From Paracoccaceae bacterium (GTDB taxonomy: Bacteria > Pseudomonadota > Alphaproteobacteria > Rhodobacterales > Rhodobacteraceae): a stretch of DNA of 64,000 nucleotides. Positions 38,669 to 48,797 of this stretch are shown here, piece by piece (within the stretch, counting starts at the first letter, position 1; each line of letters opens with the position of its first letter). The notes beneath the pieces are model-generated. The model worked only from the letters and a program-made list of their open reading frames with translations. It had not been told where the DNA came from and ran no database searches. A program made the translations under genes and the position numbers. Location: contig JAGRDY010000026.1 in NCBI GenBank assembly GCA_020446815.1, positions 310,001-374,000 on the forward strand, in the 5' to 3' direction.

Positions 38669-40201
38669 TTACAGGGGAATGTTGTCATGTTTCTTCCAGG
38701 GGTTTGACAGGCGTTTGCCGCGCAGCGACGCAAACGCGCGCGCCACGCGCTTGCGCGTCGAATGCGGCATGATCACCTCATCGATGAAGCCCTTTTCGGC
38801 CGCCACGAACGGGTTGGCGAAACGATCCTCGTAATCCTTTGTCCGCAGGGCGATCTTGTCATTGTCGCCAAGCTCCGAGCGGTAGAGGATTTCCGTCGCC
38901 CCTTTCGCCCCCATCACGGCGATTTCCGCCGTTGGCCAGGCATAATTGAAATCACCGCGCAAATGTTTCGACGCCATAACATCATAGGCGCCGCCATAGG
39001 CCTTGCGGGTAATCACCGTCACCTTCGGCACCGTCGCCTCGCCATAGGCGAACAAGAGCTTGGCGCCATGCTTGATCACTCCGCCGTATTCCTGGCTGGT
39101 TCCGGGCAGAAATCCCGGTACGTCGACAAATGTGAGGATCGGAATTTCAAAGGCGTCACAAAACCGCACGAACCGCGCGGCCTTGCGGCTGCTGTCGATA
39201 TCAAGACACCCCGCCAGGACCAGCGGCTGATTGGCCACCACCCCCACGGTCTGGCCTTCCAGGCGCACGAAACCGGTGACGATATTGCCCGCGAAATCCT
39301 TCTGAAGCTCATAAAAATCGCCCTCATCGGCGATCTTCCGGATCAGTTCCTTCATGTCATAGGGCTGGTTGGGGTTGTCGGGGATCAGCGTGTCGAGGCT
39401 GCCCTCGATGCGCGCCACATCATCGAAAAATGGCCGTGTCGGCGCGCGGTCCCGGTTGTTCAGCGGCAGAAAATCGAACAGCCTGCGGGTTTCAAACAGC
39501 GCCTCTACATCGTTTTCAAAGGCCCCGTCGGCAACGCTCGATTTCTTGGTATGGGTCGATGCCCCGCCCAGTTCTTCGGCCGTTACCATTTCGTTCGTCA
39601 CGGTCTTGACCACATCGGGGCCGGTGACGAACATGTAGGATGTGTCCTTGACCATGAAAATGAAATCGGTCATCGCCGGCGAATAAACCGCCCCCCCCGC
39701 GCAGGGCCCCATGATCAGCGATATCTGCGGCACCACGCCCGAGGCCATGATGTTGCGTTGAAACACTTCGGCATATCCGGCAAGGCTTGCCACACCTTCC
39801 TGAATGCGCGCGCCACCCGAATCGTTGATCCCGATGATCGGGGCACCGTTTCGCACCGCCATATCCATGACCTTGCAGATCTTTTGCGCATGGGTTTCGG
39901 AAAGCGATCCGCCAAAAACCGTGAAGTCCTGCGAAAAGACATAGACCATGCGGCCGTTGATCGTACCCCAGCCGGTGACGACACCATCACCGGCCGGGCG
40001 GTCCTTTTCCATACCGAAATCGGTACAGCGGTGGGCGACGAATGTATCGAATTCCTCGAATGATCCCTCGTCGAGCAGCAATTCGACCCGTTCGCGTGCC
40101 GTCAGCTTGCCGCGCGCGTGTTGCGCATCGACCCGCCGCTGGCCACCGCCCTGTCGCGCTGTCTGGCGCCGGGCTTCCAGTTCCTCCAGAATATCCTTCA
40201 T
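38669..40201 (-). CDS. pccB: Propionyl-CoA carboxylase beta subunit
   Basis: A 510-residue carboxyltransferase that moves the carboxyl group from biotin on PccA to propionyl-CoA. The N-terminal and C-terminal crotonase-like halves show [37 protein letters not shown], and [19 protein letters not shown], all family marks. Length is normal (about 510). The ATG at 40201 is preceded by GAGGGGA; the frame is open further upstream but is not supported. Two TTTGCAAA-type elements, candidate PccR sites, stand in the promoter region. Confidence 0.95.
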   Translation of the reverse strand: MKDILEELEARRQTARQGGGQRRVDAQHARGKLTARERVELLLDEGSFEEFDTFVAHRCTDFGMEKDRPAGDGVVTGWGTINGRMVYVFSQDFTVFGGSLSETHAQKICKVMDMAVRNGAPIIGINDSGGARIQEGVASLAGYAEVFQRNIMASGVVPQISLIMGPCAGGAVYSPAMTDFIFMVKDTSYMFVTGPDVVKTVTNEMVTAEELGGASTHTKKSSVADGAFENDVEALFETRRLFDFLPLNNRDRAPTRPFFDDVARIEGSLDTLIPDNPNQPYDMKELIRKIADEGDFYELQKDFAGNIVTGFVRLEGQTVGVVANQPLVLAGCLDIDSSRKAARFVRFCDAFEIPILTFVDVPGFLPGTSQEYGGVIKHGAKLLFAYGEATVPKVTVITRKAYGGAYDVMASKHLRGDFNYAWPTAEIAVMGAKGATEILYRSELGDNDKIALRTKDYEDRFANPFVAAEKGFIDEVIMPHSTRKRVARAFASLRGKRLSNPWKKHDNIPL

Positions 40202-40302
40202 TCGGCTTCCCCTCCCCTCGGTCACACAACCGCTATCGCGGCGGCCTGATTGTGCCGGTCTGGCCGCAAGGTAACGCCACAGGCATGCGTTTCCCAGTAG
40301 AA

Positions 40303-40359
40303 TTGCGCATATTTGCAAAGAGTTTCGCTTCGCTGAATTCGCATTTGCAAATATGCAAA
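40303..40359. promoter_or_regulatory. Candidate PccR operator upstream of pccB
   Basis: Two related elements occur: TTGCGCATATTTGCAAA at 40303-40319 and TTTGCAAATATGCAAA at 40344-40359, the latter a perfect TTTGCA-N4-TGCAAA inverted repeat. PccR of Rhodobacter sphaeroides is reported to bind TTTGCAAA-type repeats in front of pccB and pccR. The region lies 102-158 bases upstream of the pccB start and 77-133 bases before the bcr-like start, so it could control either. Confidence 0.65.
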
Positions 40360-40435
40360 CCCTCCCGAAATTCTCCCACCCTTCCTGCGCCCCCGCAGAT
40401 GGACAAGGCTTTGTCTGTCGCGTTAAGGAGCAACC

Positions 40436-41656
40436 ATGACAACGCTTCCGCGTGGCCGCTATCTGGATCGTGCCACACCCCCGCATATTTCGACCCTGAT
40501 CGTGCTGACCGGCCTCGGCGCGATGTCGATGAATGTTTTCCTGCCATCATTGCCCGGCATGGCCGCTTATTTCAGCGCAGATTACGCGTTGATGCAGCTT
40601 TCGATATCGCTTTACCTGGCGGTCAATGCGGTGTTGCAGCTGTTCATCGGCCCCGTCTCCGACCGCTATGGCCGCCGGCCGGTGCTGCTGGCCAGCCTTG
40701 CCCTTTTCTGCCTGGCCACCACGGGCTGCATCCTGGCTCCGAGCGCGGGCATCTTTCTGGCCTTTCGCATGGCGCAGGGGGTGATCGTGGCCGGCCTGGT
40801 TCTTGGCCGTGCGGTGGTGCGCGACATGGTACCACAAGAACAGGCCGCTTCGATGATCGGCTATGTCACGATGGGCATGGCGGTGGTCCCGATGATCAGC
40901 CCGGCCGTCGGCGGGCTTCTGGATCAGGCCTTTGGCTGGCACTCGACCTTCATCCTTCTGCTGGTGGCAGGGCTGGTGGTGCTGTGGCTAACCTGGTCCG
41001 ATCTCGGTGAAACCGCGCAGAACCGGGCGACGAGCCTGCGCGATCAGTTCCGTCAATACCCCGAACTTTTCGCCTCGCACCGGTTTTGGGGTTATTGCTT
41101 GTCAGCCACATTCGCCTCGGGCGCGTTCTTTGCCTTCATCGGCGGGGCGCCCTTTGTCGGGGTGCAGGTCTATGGGCTCGATTCGGTGCAGGTCGGGCTC
41201 TGCGTCGGCGCACCCGCACTTGGCTATTTTTCCGGCAATTTTCTGTCGGGGCGTTACTCGATCCGCATGGGGGTCAACTGGATGATCACGGCGGGGGCGG
41301 CCATATCGACCCTGGGCATGGTCTTCCCTTTTATCCTGAACCTGATCGGCGCGCATGGGCCAACGCTTTTCTTCGGCGCGGTCACGCTGGTGGGGCTGGG
41401 AAACGGATTGCTGATGCCCAGCGCCAATGCCGGAATGCTGTCGGTACGCCCGCATCTGGCCGGATCGGCATCGGGTATCGGCGGGGCGATCATGATCTTT
41501 GGCGGCGCGCTTTTGTCGGCGCTTGCCGGCTGGATGCTGGGGCCGGGGTCCACCGCGATGCCGCTGATCGTGATCATGCTGGTGTCGTCGGCACTGGCAC
41601 TGGCGGCGATCTTTTATACAATCCGGCGCGAACGGCAGATTTCGGGCGGGTTCTAG
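40436..41656 (+). CDS. MFS multidrug effflux transporter, Bcr/CflA type
   Basis: A 406-residue, 12-helix major facilitator of drug:H+ antiporter family 12. The usual motif A is [13 protein letters not shown] (between helices 2 and 3), and [15 protein letters not shown] in helix 1 is the Bcr/CflA signature. Substrate unknown. AAGGAG precedes the ATG. It lies between pccB and pccR and is 110 bases upstream of pccR in the same direction, so it may share control with the pcc locus or may only be a neighbour. Confidence 0.85.
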   Translation: MTTLPRGRYLDRATPPHISTLIVLTGLGAMSMNVFLPSLPGMAAYFSADYALMQLSISLYLAVNAVLQLFIGPVSDRYGRRPVLLASLALFCLATTGCILAPSAGIFLAFRMAQGVIVAGLVLGRAVVRDMVPQEQAASMIGYVTMGMAVVPMISPAVGGLLDQAFGWHSTFILLLVAGLVVLWLTWSDLGETAQNRATSLRDQFRQYPELFASHRFWGYCLSATFASGAFFAFIGGAPFVGVQVYGLDSVQVGLCVGAPALGYFSGNFLSGRYSIRMGVNWMITAGAAISTLGMVFPFILNLIGAHGPTLFFGAVTLVGLGNGLLMPSANAGMLSVRPHLAGSASGIGGAIMIFGGALLSALAGWMLGPGSTAMPLIVIMLVSSALALAAIFYTIRRERQISGGF

Positions 41657-41718
41657 GCCTGTGCCCCACCTGAAAGGGATTATTCGCAACGCCAATTCCC
41701 GCGGGCCTTGCCCCAGGA

Positions 41719-41748
41719 TTTGCAAACTGCAAGACTGGCATTGCAAAT
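41719..41748. promoter_or_regulatory. Candidate PccR operator upstream of pccR
   Basis: TTTGCAAA at 41719-41726 is followed at once by CTGCAA, giving a TTGCA-N3-TGCAA inverted repeat, and ATTGCAAAT occurs at 41740-41748. The region is 19-48 bases before the pccR start, a position that fits autoregulation. Confidence 0.6.
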
Positions 41749-41766
41749 AATCGAAAGAGCAATCCG

Positions 41767-43161
41767 GTGGCGATCCAGAAACTCTATGCCGGTGCCAAGT
41801 TGCGCGAATTGCGCGGGCGCCTTGGCCTGACGCAAAAGGTCTTCGCCGCCAAGCTCGGGGTGTCGCTGCCCTATCTGAACCAGATGGAAAACAACAATCG
41901 TCCGGTATCCTCTGGGGTGATGCTGGGCCTCGTTCAGGAATTCGGCTTTGATGTGACCGAGCTTCGCTCGCGCGATACGGAACGTTTGGTGTCGGACATG
42001 CGCGAGGCATTGGCCGATCCGGTCTTTGCGGGCACCACGCCTCCCCTGCCTGACCTGCGCCTGACCGCCTCGAATGCCACGGCGCTGGCCCGCGCCTTTC
42101 TGGAGCTGCACAGCGCCTACCGCCAGACCCATGAACGGCTCGCCTCGCTCGACGAGGCATTGGGCCGCGACGGTGGCCCGATAGCTGCATCTCCCTGGGA
42201 AGAGGTGCGCGATTTCTTTCACTATTGCGACAATTATATTGATGCGGTCGATCGCGCCGCCGAACGGTTTTCCACGTCTGATGTCAATCGGTTATCTCCG
42301 TCGGAGCGGGCCCGGAACCTGCTGCGGGACATGGGGGTAACATTGTCTTTCGAAGACAATTCCCCGATTCGCGCCCTGTCTGGCAAATCACTGGTCCTGG
42401 GCAATGGATCCAGCGGCCCGACACAGCGGTTCCAGCTGCTTCACCAGGTGGCGCTGCTGACACAGAACGATCTGCTCGAGGCCACGCTCGATTTCGCCCG
42501 CTTTCAATCCGGCACCGCCCGCGCCATCGCCAAGATCGGCCTGGCGAATTATTTCGCCGGGGCCGCGCTGATGCCCTACCGCGCCTTTCTGGAAGCCGCC
42601 GGAGAGACCCGTCACGATCTGGAGCGCCTGGCAGATCGGTTCGGCGCCTCGATCGAACAGGTTGCCCATCGGCTTTCAACCCTGCAAAGGCCGGGGCTGA
42701 AAGGCATTCCGTTTTTCTTCGTGCGCGTCGATCAGGCGGGCACCATCACCAAACGGCATTCTGCAACGCGATTGCAATTCGCCCGTTTCGGCGGGGCCTG
42801 CCCGTTGTGGAACGTTCATTCGGCTTTCGAGACACCGGGGCGGTTCCTGCGCCAACTGGCCGAAACGCCCGATGGCGTGCGCTATCTCTGCCTGGCGCGG
42901 GATGTGTCGAAGCCGGGCGGATCATTCAACGCGCCGGTCAGGCGCTTTGCCATCGGGCTCGGCTGCGAGATCAGCCATGCCAGGGACCTGGTCTACGCCG
43001 ACGATCTTGATCTCGGCACTGCGGGCGCGTTCGAACCCATCGGCATTTCCTGCCGCATCTGCGAACGCAGGAATTGTCATCAGCGCTCAGTCCCGCCACT
43101 GGAAAGGCCCCTGCGGATCGACCCGGACCGGCGCGGCCTGCTGCCTTATGAAATCGAATGA
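41767..43161 (+). CDS. pccR: Short-chain fatty acyl regulator PccR (ScfR family)
   Basis: A 464-residue regulator with an N-terminal Xre HTH (about residues 7-62: KLRELRGRLGLTQKVFAAKLGVSLPYLNQMENNNRP), a central helical region that is IrrE-like in family members, and a C-terminal DUF2083 domain with a three-Cys cluster Cys429-x2-Cys432-x4-Cys437. ScfR proteins sense acyl-CoA intermediates; PccR controls pcc genes in Rhodobacter. The start is a GTG at 41767. Next to pccB and with TTTGCAAA motifs at both promoters, the assignment is strong. Confidence 0.85.
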   Translation: MAIQKLYAGAKLRELRGRLGLTQKVFAAKLGVSLPYLNQMENNNRPVSSGVMLGLVQEFGFDVTELRSRDTERLVSDMREALADPVFAGTTPPLPDLRLTASNATALARAFLELHSAYRQTHERLASLDEALGRDGGPIAASPWEEVRDFFHYCDNYIDAVDRAAERFSTSDVNRLSPSERARNLLRDMGVTLSFEDNSPIRALSGKSLVLGNGSSGPTQRFQLLHQVALLTQNDLLEATLDFARFQSGTARAIAKIGLANYFAGAALMPYRAFLEAAGETRHDLERLADRFGASIEQVAHRLSTLQRPGLKGIPFFFVRVDQAGTITKRHSATRLQFARFGGACPLWNVHSAFETPGRFLRQLAETPDGVRYLCLARDVSKPGGSFNAPVRRFAIGLGCEISHARDLVYADDLDLGTAGAFEPIGISCRICERRNCHQRSVPPLERPLRIDPDRRGLLPYEIE

Positions 43162-43407
43162 AAGCACTGCTGGCGCGCCAGGGTGGAAAGCCGTCGCGTC
43201 CACGACTGCATATGGGAAAACCGGTTGTTCAATGCGGCGCAGGCCTTGCGGATTCCGGATTCCGCCATCCGTGCCACGGGTTTCACGGCTGTGGAGCAAA
43301 CCCGCGCCAGGGCGCGAAAAGGCGGCAAAGCGGCGGCGGCGTGCTTGCACTTGGGCCCTGATACGACCAAGTTGCCCTTCAATCCAATCGCCTCCAGAAG
43401 CCACCAC

Positions 43408-44541
43408 ATGATCCTTCTCGAAAACGGCCCCCAGGGCAAAGCGGTCATTTTTGATGCCCCGAAGTCCGTGATCCGGGCCGACAGCATCAATGATGTGGCC
43501 GGCGCTTTGGGCGCAATCGACGCGGCATTGGCGGCGGGCCGCTGGGTCGCCGGGCTGGCGAGCTATGAGCTTGGCTATGCGTTCGAGCCACGGCTCGCCC
43601 CCTTGATGCCGCCGGGCCGGAACCTGCCGCTGCTGGCCTTCGGTGTCTATGACACTCCGCGCCGCGCCGAGGCAGTCCTTGCCCGCGCGGCGTCCGAAGC
43701 CGCCACCGCTCGCCTGACCGCGCCTGTCGCCGGATGGGGCGCGCCCGCCCATGCCCGCGCCATGGCCAGGGTGCTTGCCCATATTGCCGCTGGCGACATC
43801 TATCAGGCCAACCTGACCTTGCGGATGCGGGCCGAGCGCGGCGGAACGGCGCTCGGGCTCTATGGGGCCCTGCGCGCCCGCCAACCGGTCGGCCACGGCG
43901 CTTTCGTCGACCTTCCCGATCTGCCGACGATCGTGTCGCGGTCGCCGGAGCTGTTTTTCGCCACCACCGCCGACGCGCGGATCGAAACCCGCCCGATGAA
44001 GGGCACCGCGCCGCGCGCCAGCAATCCCGCGCACGATGCGGCGTTGCGCCTGGAACTGCAAAACAGCCTCAAGAACCGCGCCGAAAATCTTATGATCGTT
44101 GATCTTTTACGCAACGACATGTCACGGGTGTGCGCCGTGGGATCAGTGCGTGTCCCAGACCTTTTCGCCATCGAATCCTATGCCACCGTGCATCAGATGG
44201 TCTCCCGCGTCACCGGCCGGTTGATCGGCGGTATCCGCGCCACGGACATCTTCCGCGCGCTGTTTCCCTGCGGCTCGATCACCGGTGCGCCGAAGATCCG
44301 CGCGATGGAAATCATCCGCGACCTCGAAGACACGCCGCGCGGCATCTATTGCGGCAGCATCGGCTGGATGGGTCCGGACGGGGCCGGTGCGTTCAACGTC
44401 GCGATCCGAACCTTGACGCTGCTGCCCGGCAATCGGGTCGAATTTGGCGTGGGCGGTGGTGTGGTGGCCGATTCCACCGCCGCCGGCGAATATGAGGAAG
44501 CACTATGGAAGGCCCGCTTTGCCCAGACGGCACCCGCCTGA
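43408..44541 (+). CDS. pabB: Aminodeoxychorismate synthase component I
   Basis: A 377-residue chorismate-utilising enzyme that makes 4-amino-4-deoxychorismate for p-aminobenzoate and folate. The catalytic core shows LAHIAAGDIYQANLTLRM, SRSPELFF, IETRPMKGTAPR, LLRNDMSRVC and FPCGSITGAPKIRAMEII, all family marks. I chose the ATG at 43408 (AGAAG about 9 nt before), which gives a normal short PabB. Its end overlaps the aminotransferase gene by 37 bases, so both are translated from one message. The separate glutamine amidotransferase is not in the window. Confidence 0.9.
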   Translation: MILLENGPQGKAVIFDAPKSVIRADSINDVAGALGAIDAALAAGRWVAGLASYELGYAFEPRLAPLMPPGRNLPLLAFGVYDTPRRAEAVLARAASEAATARLTAPVAGWGAPAHARAMARVLAHIAAGDIYQANLTLRMRAERGGTALGLYGALRARQPVGHGAFVDLPDLPTIVSRSPELFFATTADARIETRPMKGTAPRASNPAHDAALRLELQNSLKNRAENLMIVDLLRNDMSRVCAVGSVRVPDLFAIESYATVHQMVSRVTGRLIGGIRATDIFRALFPCGSITGAPKIRAMEIIRDLEDTPRGIYCGSIGWMGPDGAGAFNVAIRTLTLLPGNRVEFGVGGGVVADSTAAGEYEEALWKARFAQTAPA

Positions 44542-45131
44542 TCGAAACCCTGAAATGGAACGGCGGGCAACTCGTGCGGGCCGCCAGGCACCTCGCGAGG
44601 CTGCGCGCCAGCGCGTCGGCGCTCGGCTTTGCCATTGACGCTCCCGCTCTTCGCAGGGCATTGGCCGGGATCGACGGCGCAGACCCCCAGCGCGTGCGCC
44701 TGACGCTCGGCAAGACCGGCGACATCGAGATCTCGGCAACCCCGCTCGCCCCCAGCGCCGCCGCGTGGCGCCTCACCCTGGCTGGTGATCGTCTGTCCTC
44801 CGACGATCCGCTCCTGCGCCACAAGACGACGCACCGCCCGCTTTACGACAGGGCCCGCGCAACCCTTCCCGAGGGCATCGACGAAATGATCTTTGCCAAT
44901 GAACACGGCGAAATCTGCGAGGGCACAATCACTTCGGTCTTTTTCGATCTGGGCCGCGGGCTGGCCACGCCACCCCTGCGCTGCGGTTGCCTGCCCGGCA
45001 TTTTGCGGGCGGAAATGCTCGACCGCGGTATCTGTCATGAGGCGGTTCTGAACATCCGCGAACTGCCCGGCGCCCGCCTTTGGGTCGGCAATTCGCTGCG
45101 CGGGCTCATCCCTTCGCACCTTGCGCCCTGA
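44505..45131 (+). CDS. pabC: Class IV aminotransferase, aminodeoxychorismate lyase-like
   Basis: A 208-residue fold-type IV PLP enzyme. The PLP lysine is in LLRHKTTHRPLYDRA, and NEHGEICEGTITSVFF is the conserved Glu/Gly-Thr segment; the gene lies directly after pabB with a 37-base overlap. It probably acts as 4-amino-4-deoxychorismate lyase, giving p-aminobenzoate and pyruvate, although short class IV members can also be branched-chain or D-amino acid aminotransferases. Length is shorter than E. coli PabC (about 270), as in other Rhodobacterales copies. Confidence 0.75.
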   Translation: MEGPLCPDGTRLIETLKWNGGQLVRAARHLARLRASASALGFAIDAPALRRALAGIDGADPQRVRLTLGKTGDIEISATPLAPSAAAWRLTLAGDRLSSDDPLLRHKTTHRPLYDRARATLPEGIDEMIFANEHGEICEGTITSVFFDLGRGLATPPLRCGCLPGILRAEMLDRGICHEAVLNIRELPGARLWVGNSLRGLIPSHLAP

Positions 45132-45167
45132 TCCGGCGCTTCTCCTGTTGGCAAATACCTTGGGGGT

Positions 45168-45186
45168 CCGGGGGTAAAACCCCCGG
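45168..45186. terminator. Hairpin between convergent pabC and betA
   Basis: CCGGGGG (45168-45174) pairs with CCCCCGG (45180-45186) across a TAAAA loop. It sits 37 bases after pabC and 55 bases from the end of betA, so it could stop both. The preceding GCAAATACCTTGGGGG element is common between Rhodobacterales genes. Confidence 0.5.
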
Positions 45187-45240
45187 CGCATGACACCCTT
45201 GCGATGGCTTTTCGCGAAAACCCCGAGCCGCCCAGACGCC

Positions 45241-46890
45241 TCAGCGTTGCGTCTCGCGCCAACGCGGACTGACCCACGGCTCCAGGTTGGAGGGGGCGAG
45301 CATCCCCCGGCCCAGAATGTGATCGGCGGCCTTTTCGCCCACCATGATCGACGGGCCGTTGAGATTGCCGTTGGTGATCCGCGGAAAGACCGAACTGTCG
45401 GCCAGCCGCAAGCCATCGACCCCGATCACCCGGCACTCGGGGTCAACCACGGCCATTGTGTCATCGCGCCGGCCCATCCGCGCCGTCCCGCAGGGATGAT
45501 AGGCGCTTTCGGCATGCTCGCGGATGAAGGCGTCGATCTCGCCGTCGCTCTGGATTGACGCGCCAGGCTGAATCTCGTGTTTCACATAGGGTTTGAACGC
45601 CTCCTGCCCGAACACTTCGCGAGTCAGCCGGATGCAGTTGCGAAAATCCGACCAGTCATCGGGATGCGACATGTAGTTGAAACGGATCGCCGGGTCTGCC
45701 TTGGGGTCCGCCGACCGCAATGTCACCGCCCCGCGCGATTTCGACCGCATCGGCCCGACATGGGCCTGAAATCCGTGCCCTTCGGCGGCCGCTCTGCCAT
45801 CGTAACGCACGGCGATAGGCAGAAAATGATACTGGATATCCGGGTATTCCACCCCCTTGGCCGAACGGATGAATGCACAGCTTTCAAACTGGTTCGACGC
45901 CCCGAGCCCGCCTTTCGTCAATAGCCACTGCGCCCCGACCCAGCCCTTGCCCCAGAAATTCCAGTATTTGAACAGGGTTATCGGCAGGAGCGAGGCGAAC
46001 TGCATGTAGATTTCCAGATGGTCCTGCAAATTCGCGCCGACTCCGGGCCGGTCGGCGACCACCGCGATCGCGTGTTCGGCCAGATGCGCCGCCGAACCGA
46101 TTCCCGACAACATCAGAAGCTTGGGCGAATTGATGGCCGAGGCCGCGAGAATCACCTCGCTGCGCGCGGAAATCACTTCGATCCCGCCGCCGCGCTCCAC
46201 CTCGACCCCTGTGGCGCGCCCCTCTTCGATCACCACACGCCGCGCCAGCGCGCGCACCAGCGTGCAGTTCTTTCGCTTCAACGCAGGGCGCAGATAGGCA
46301 TTGGCCGCAGACCAGCGCCGCCCGCGCCAGATCGTCGCCTCCATCGGGCCGAAACCTTCCTGCTTGCGGCCATTGTAATCGGCCGTCACCTCATACCCGG
46401 CCTGCCTTCCGGCCTCGACGAAGGCATGAAACAGCGGGTTGCGCCGCGGACCGCGTGAAATGTGCAAGGGCCCGCTTGACCCCCGGAAATCGCCGGCCTC
46501 GCCGCCGTGCCAGGTTTCCATGCGCCGGTAATAGGGCAGCACATCGGCATAGGCCCAGCCATCCGCCCCCGAATCGGCCCAATGGTCGAAATCCCTTGCA
46601 TGCCCGCGTACAAAGACCATGCCGTTGATCGAGGAAGACCCCCCGATCACCTTGCCGCGCGGCGTGGCCAGCCTGCGCCCGCCCAGATTCGGTTCGGGCT
46701 CCGACCTCAGGCCCCAGTCGTAAAGTGGCATGTTCATCGGAAAGGACAACGCCCCGGGCATCTGGATGAAGGGCCCCGCATCGGTGCCGCCGAATTCGAT
46801 GACGATGACGCTTCTGCCCGCCTCCGACAGCCGGTAGGCCATGGCGCATCCTGCCGATCCGGCCCCGACGATCACATAGTCCGCCTGCAT
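45241..46890 (-). CDS. betA: Choline dehydrogenase (GMC family)
   Basis: A 549-residue FAD enzyme that oxidises choline to betaine aldehyde and can go on to glycine betaine. N-terminal dinucleotide motif [21 protein letters not shown] signature [19 protein letters not shown]-type segment (GGSSSINGM); catalytic region [11 protein letters not shown]-terminal [27 protein letters not shown] with the active-site Asn. Length matches BetA (about 550). It is 83 bases downstream of betI on the same strand. The usual betaine aldehyde dehydrogenase gene betB is not next to it. Confidence 0.92.
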   Translation of the reverse strand: MQADYVIVGAGSAGCAMAYRLSEAGRSVIVIEFGGTDAGPFIQMPGALSFPMNMPLYDWGLRSEPEPNLGGRRLATPRGKVIGGSSSINGMVFVRGHARDFDHWADSGADGWAYADVLPYYRRMETWHGGEAGDFRGSSGPLHISRGPRRNPLFHAFVEAGRQAGYEVTADYNGRKQEGFGPMEATIWRGRRWSAANAYLRPALKRKNCTLVRALARRVVIEEGRATGVEVERGGGIEVISARSEVILAASAINSPKLLMLSGIGSAAHLAEHAIAVVADRPGVGANLQDHLEIYMQFASLLPITLFKYWNFWGKGWVGAQWLLTKGGLGASNQFESCAFIRSAKGVEYPDIQYHFLPIAVRYDGRAAAEGHGFQAHVGPMRSKSRGAVTLRSADPKADPAIRFNYMSHPDDWSDFRNCIRLTREVFGQEAFKPYVKHEIQPGASIQSDGEIDAFIREHAESAYHPCGTARMGRRDDTMAVVDPECRVIGVDGLRLADSSVFPRITNGNLNGPSIMVGEKAADHILGRGMLAPSNLEPWVSPRWRETQR

Positions 46891-46973
46891 TTCAGGTTCC
46901 TTCCGGTTTCAGCATGTCGCGACAGACCCGTGCAGGGCACCGATCGGCCGGCCATGCAGATGGTGTTTCCGCT

Positions 46974-47567
46974 TCATCGGCGCATCTCCGCGCCAGGGAC
47001 GAGTTCGCGTTCCAGATAGGCCATCGCGACAGCCGCCGCGGCAGCGCCATCCGGGCTGCCGCCCTTCAGCGCCTCGCGAATATAGACACCGTCGATCATC
47101 GCCCCCAGACCCTGCGCCACCTGCTCGGCCCGTTCGCCGATCAACGGGCGCAGCGCGTGCAGAAGGTTCGACCGCAACCTGCCCTGATAGATGCCCAGGA
47201 GCCGCCCCGCGGCTGGCACCGTCTGGGCCAGCACATAGAAATTCAGCCAGGCGCCGATCACTTCGCGGCGGAAACTGCTGGGGCCGAAGCTGGCGCGCAC
47301 GATCGCCGTCAACCGCCCGCGCGGCCCGTCGGCCGCAGCCAGCGCGCCGCGGATCTCGGCCCCGTAGATCGACAGGATATGACGCATGGCGGCCAGGAAA
47401 ATCTGTTCCTTCGATCCGAAATAGTGATGTGCCAGCGCCGAGGACATCCCCGCCCGTTTGGCAATCTGACTGACCGTCACATCAAGCGAACCGGCCCGCC
47501 CGATTTCGGCGATCGTCGCCTTGACCAGCGCGGCGCGGCGAATCGGCTCCATCCCGATTTTCGGCAT
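46974..47567 (-). CDS. betI: Choline-responsive repressor BetI
   Basis: A 197-residue TetR-family repressor. The N-terminal HTH is RRAALVKATIAEIGRAG and AKRAGMSSALAHHYFGSKEQIFLAAMRHIL; the later part with YVLAQTVPAAGRLLGIYQGRLRSNL and the MIDGVYIREAL ligand side are typical of BetI. It represses bet genes when choline is absent. The ATG at 47567 follows GGGAGGAG; longer frames are unsupported. A palindromic operator candidate is 47-60 bases upstream. Confidence 0.87.
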   Translation of the reverse strand: MPKIGMEPIRRAALVKATIAEIGRAGSLDVTVSQIAKRAGMSSALAHHYFGSKEQIFLAAMRHILSIYGAEIRGALAAADGPRGRLTAIVRASFGPSSFRREVIGAWLNFYVLAQTVPAAGRLLGIYQGRLRSNLLHALRPLIGERAEQVAQGLGAMIDGVYIREALKGGSPDGAAAAAVAMAYLERELVPGAEMRR

Positions 47568-47613
47568 CTCTCCTCCCGTCGTCTTTGATACATTTTTCGC
47601 TATATGATTTTTT

Positions 47614-47627
47614 ATTGACGCGTCAAT
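47614..47627. promoter_or_regulatory. Candidate BetI operator
   Basis: ATTGACGCGTCAAT is a perfect 14-base palindrome, extended by A/T-rich flanks (TTTT before and AATAAAAA after). It lies 47-60 bases upstream of betI. Known BetI operators are TTGAACGTTCAA-like palindromes, which this resembles. Binding is inferred. Confidence 0.6.
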
Positions 47628-47735
47628 CAATAAAAACCAACCTGCCCCGACAAAGCTTCTTCGTGTCCTGAAGTGGTTCCAGAAAATCTGGGTAGCGAAC
47701 CAGGGTGTATGCCCAACCTTTTGGAGAGATACGAG

Positions 47736-48152
47736 ATGGCGAAACACCTGAAGTTAACGGACCGGTTCAATGCCAGGGCCGCATTTGAGGCGCTGCGCAG
47801 AGGAGCGAATGCGTCACCCCGCTGCGATCGACACACAAGATCCCAGTCTGTCGACATCCCAGTCTGTCGACCTGCCGAGGACGGTCTGAAGCCCTCGCTC
47901 AACCTGACTCACGCTGCGAAGTTCGATGGTATCGTGCCAAGACCCCTGCGGTCATCCAACGCCCCCGCAGCACCGGATGAACGGCAACAAAATCTATTCC
48001 CTTCGATGATATGGAGAGATGGATGTTGCGAAACACGGTTGCACAATCGAAAACACCCCCGTTCCGCCCTTGACGGCAGGCCGCCAGCCGTGGGCTATTG
48101 GCTGAAAAATGAAACGACCAGCCCCGATCGGCAGGTTCAGAACGTAGCTTAA
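47736..48152 (+). pseudogene. Possible IS3-type OrfA relic
   Basis: An open frame of 138 residues begins MAKHLKLTDRFNARAAFEALRRG behind GGAGAG. That start is reminiscent of the helix-turn-helix start of IS3-family OrfA transposases (a basic head, then F-x-x-x-A-x-E-A-L-R-G). After about 25 residues the similarity disappears and the composition no longer looks like a folded protein, so it would be a decayed fragment. No paired terminal inverted repeats were found. It may instead be a chance frame. Confidence 0.25.
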
Positions 48153-48188
48153 CTTACGTCAGAACCTGTCCAATCCATGAGGAGCAGC

Positions 48189-48797
48189 TCAGCCGTCAGG
48201 GCCGAGGCGTGCGGTCAAGAATGCGGTGCAGGCCGCCCGTGCGTCACTGCCGCTGAGACCGCCGGGGTCGAGGCTGCGCTCCAGCCAGAGCCCGTCGACA
48301 AGCGCTATCAGGGTAACCGCAAGCGCCTCGGCATCCACATGACGGCTCCGCGACCGCGCGGCGATATCAATCACGCGGGCCACGCTGGCGCGGTAGCGCG
48401 CGTAATACTCCCGATGCACCTTGATGAGTTCGGCATTGCCGCCAATCTCTCCCCAAAGCGCGAGCCAGGCCCGCAGCGCGCCAGGCTCGAACAGATCCTC
48501 GGACAAGACCGCATCCACCATTGAGTCAAGGTCGGTTGTGGCCTCTGTGGCAAGAACGCTGTCGAGCAATTGATTGTACATCTTGCGGTAGACCGCGACC
48601 AGCAGGCCGTCCTTCGAGCCGAAGTGATGCGTGATCAGCCCGCGTGACACATTGGCCTCCTCGGTGATCCGGTCGATCGTGAAGGCGAGCAGGCCACCAT
48701 GCTTGAGACAGGCCAACCCGGCAGCGATAAGCATTTCCCGTCGATCATCGGGTTTCAGGCGGCGGTACCGCGGGCCGCGTGCGGGGATCGAAGCCAT
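48189..48797 (-). CDS. TetR-family regulator, BetI-like
   Basis: A 202-residue TetR-type regulator. The HTH region is TIDRITEEANVSRGLITHHFGSKDGLLVAVYRKMY, close to BetI, and the later part carries a BetI-type C-terminal domain (AWLALWGEIGGNAELIKVHREYYARYRASV). It is downstream of the ABC transporter operon on the same strand after a 186-base gap, so it may be transcribed with it or separately. It is the most likely local regulator of the transporter and demethylation genes, by position. Confidence 0.8.
   Translation of the reverse strand: MASIPARGPRYRRLKPDDRREMLIAAGLACLKHGGLLAFTIDRITEEANVSRGLITHHFGSKDGLLVAVYRKMYNQLLDSVLATEATTDLDSMVDAVLSEDLFEPGALRAWLALWGEIGGNAELIKVHREYYARYRASVARVIDIAARSRSRHVDAEALAVTLIALVDGLWLERSLDPGGLSGSDARAACTAFLTARLGPDG

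Larger units (their letters stand above)
47568..48188. other. Intergenic gap between betI and second TetR gene
   Basis: The first 70 bases hold the betI promoter and its palindrome. From 47736 to 48152 runs a weakly supported open frame that may be a transposase relic. At about 48144-48161 lies an imperfect palindrome, ACGTAGCTTAACTTACGT, of unknown role. No other gene is apparent. Confidence 0.6.
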
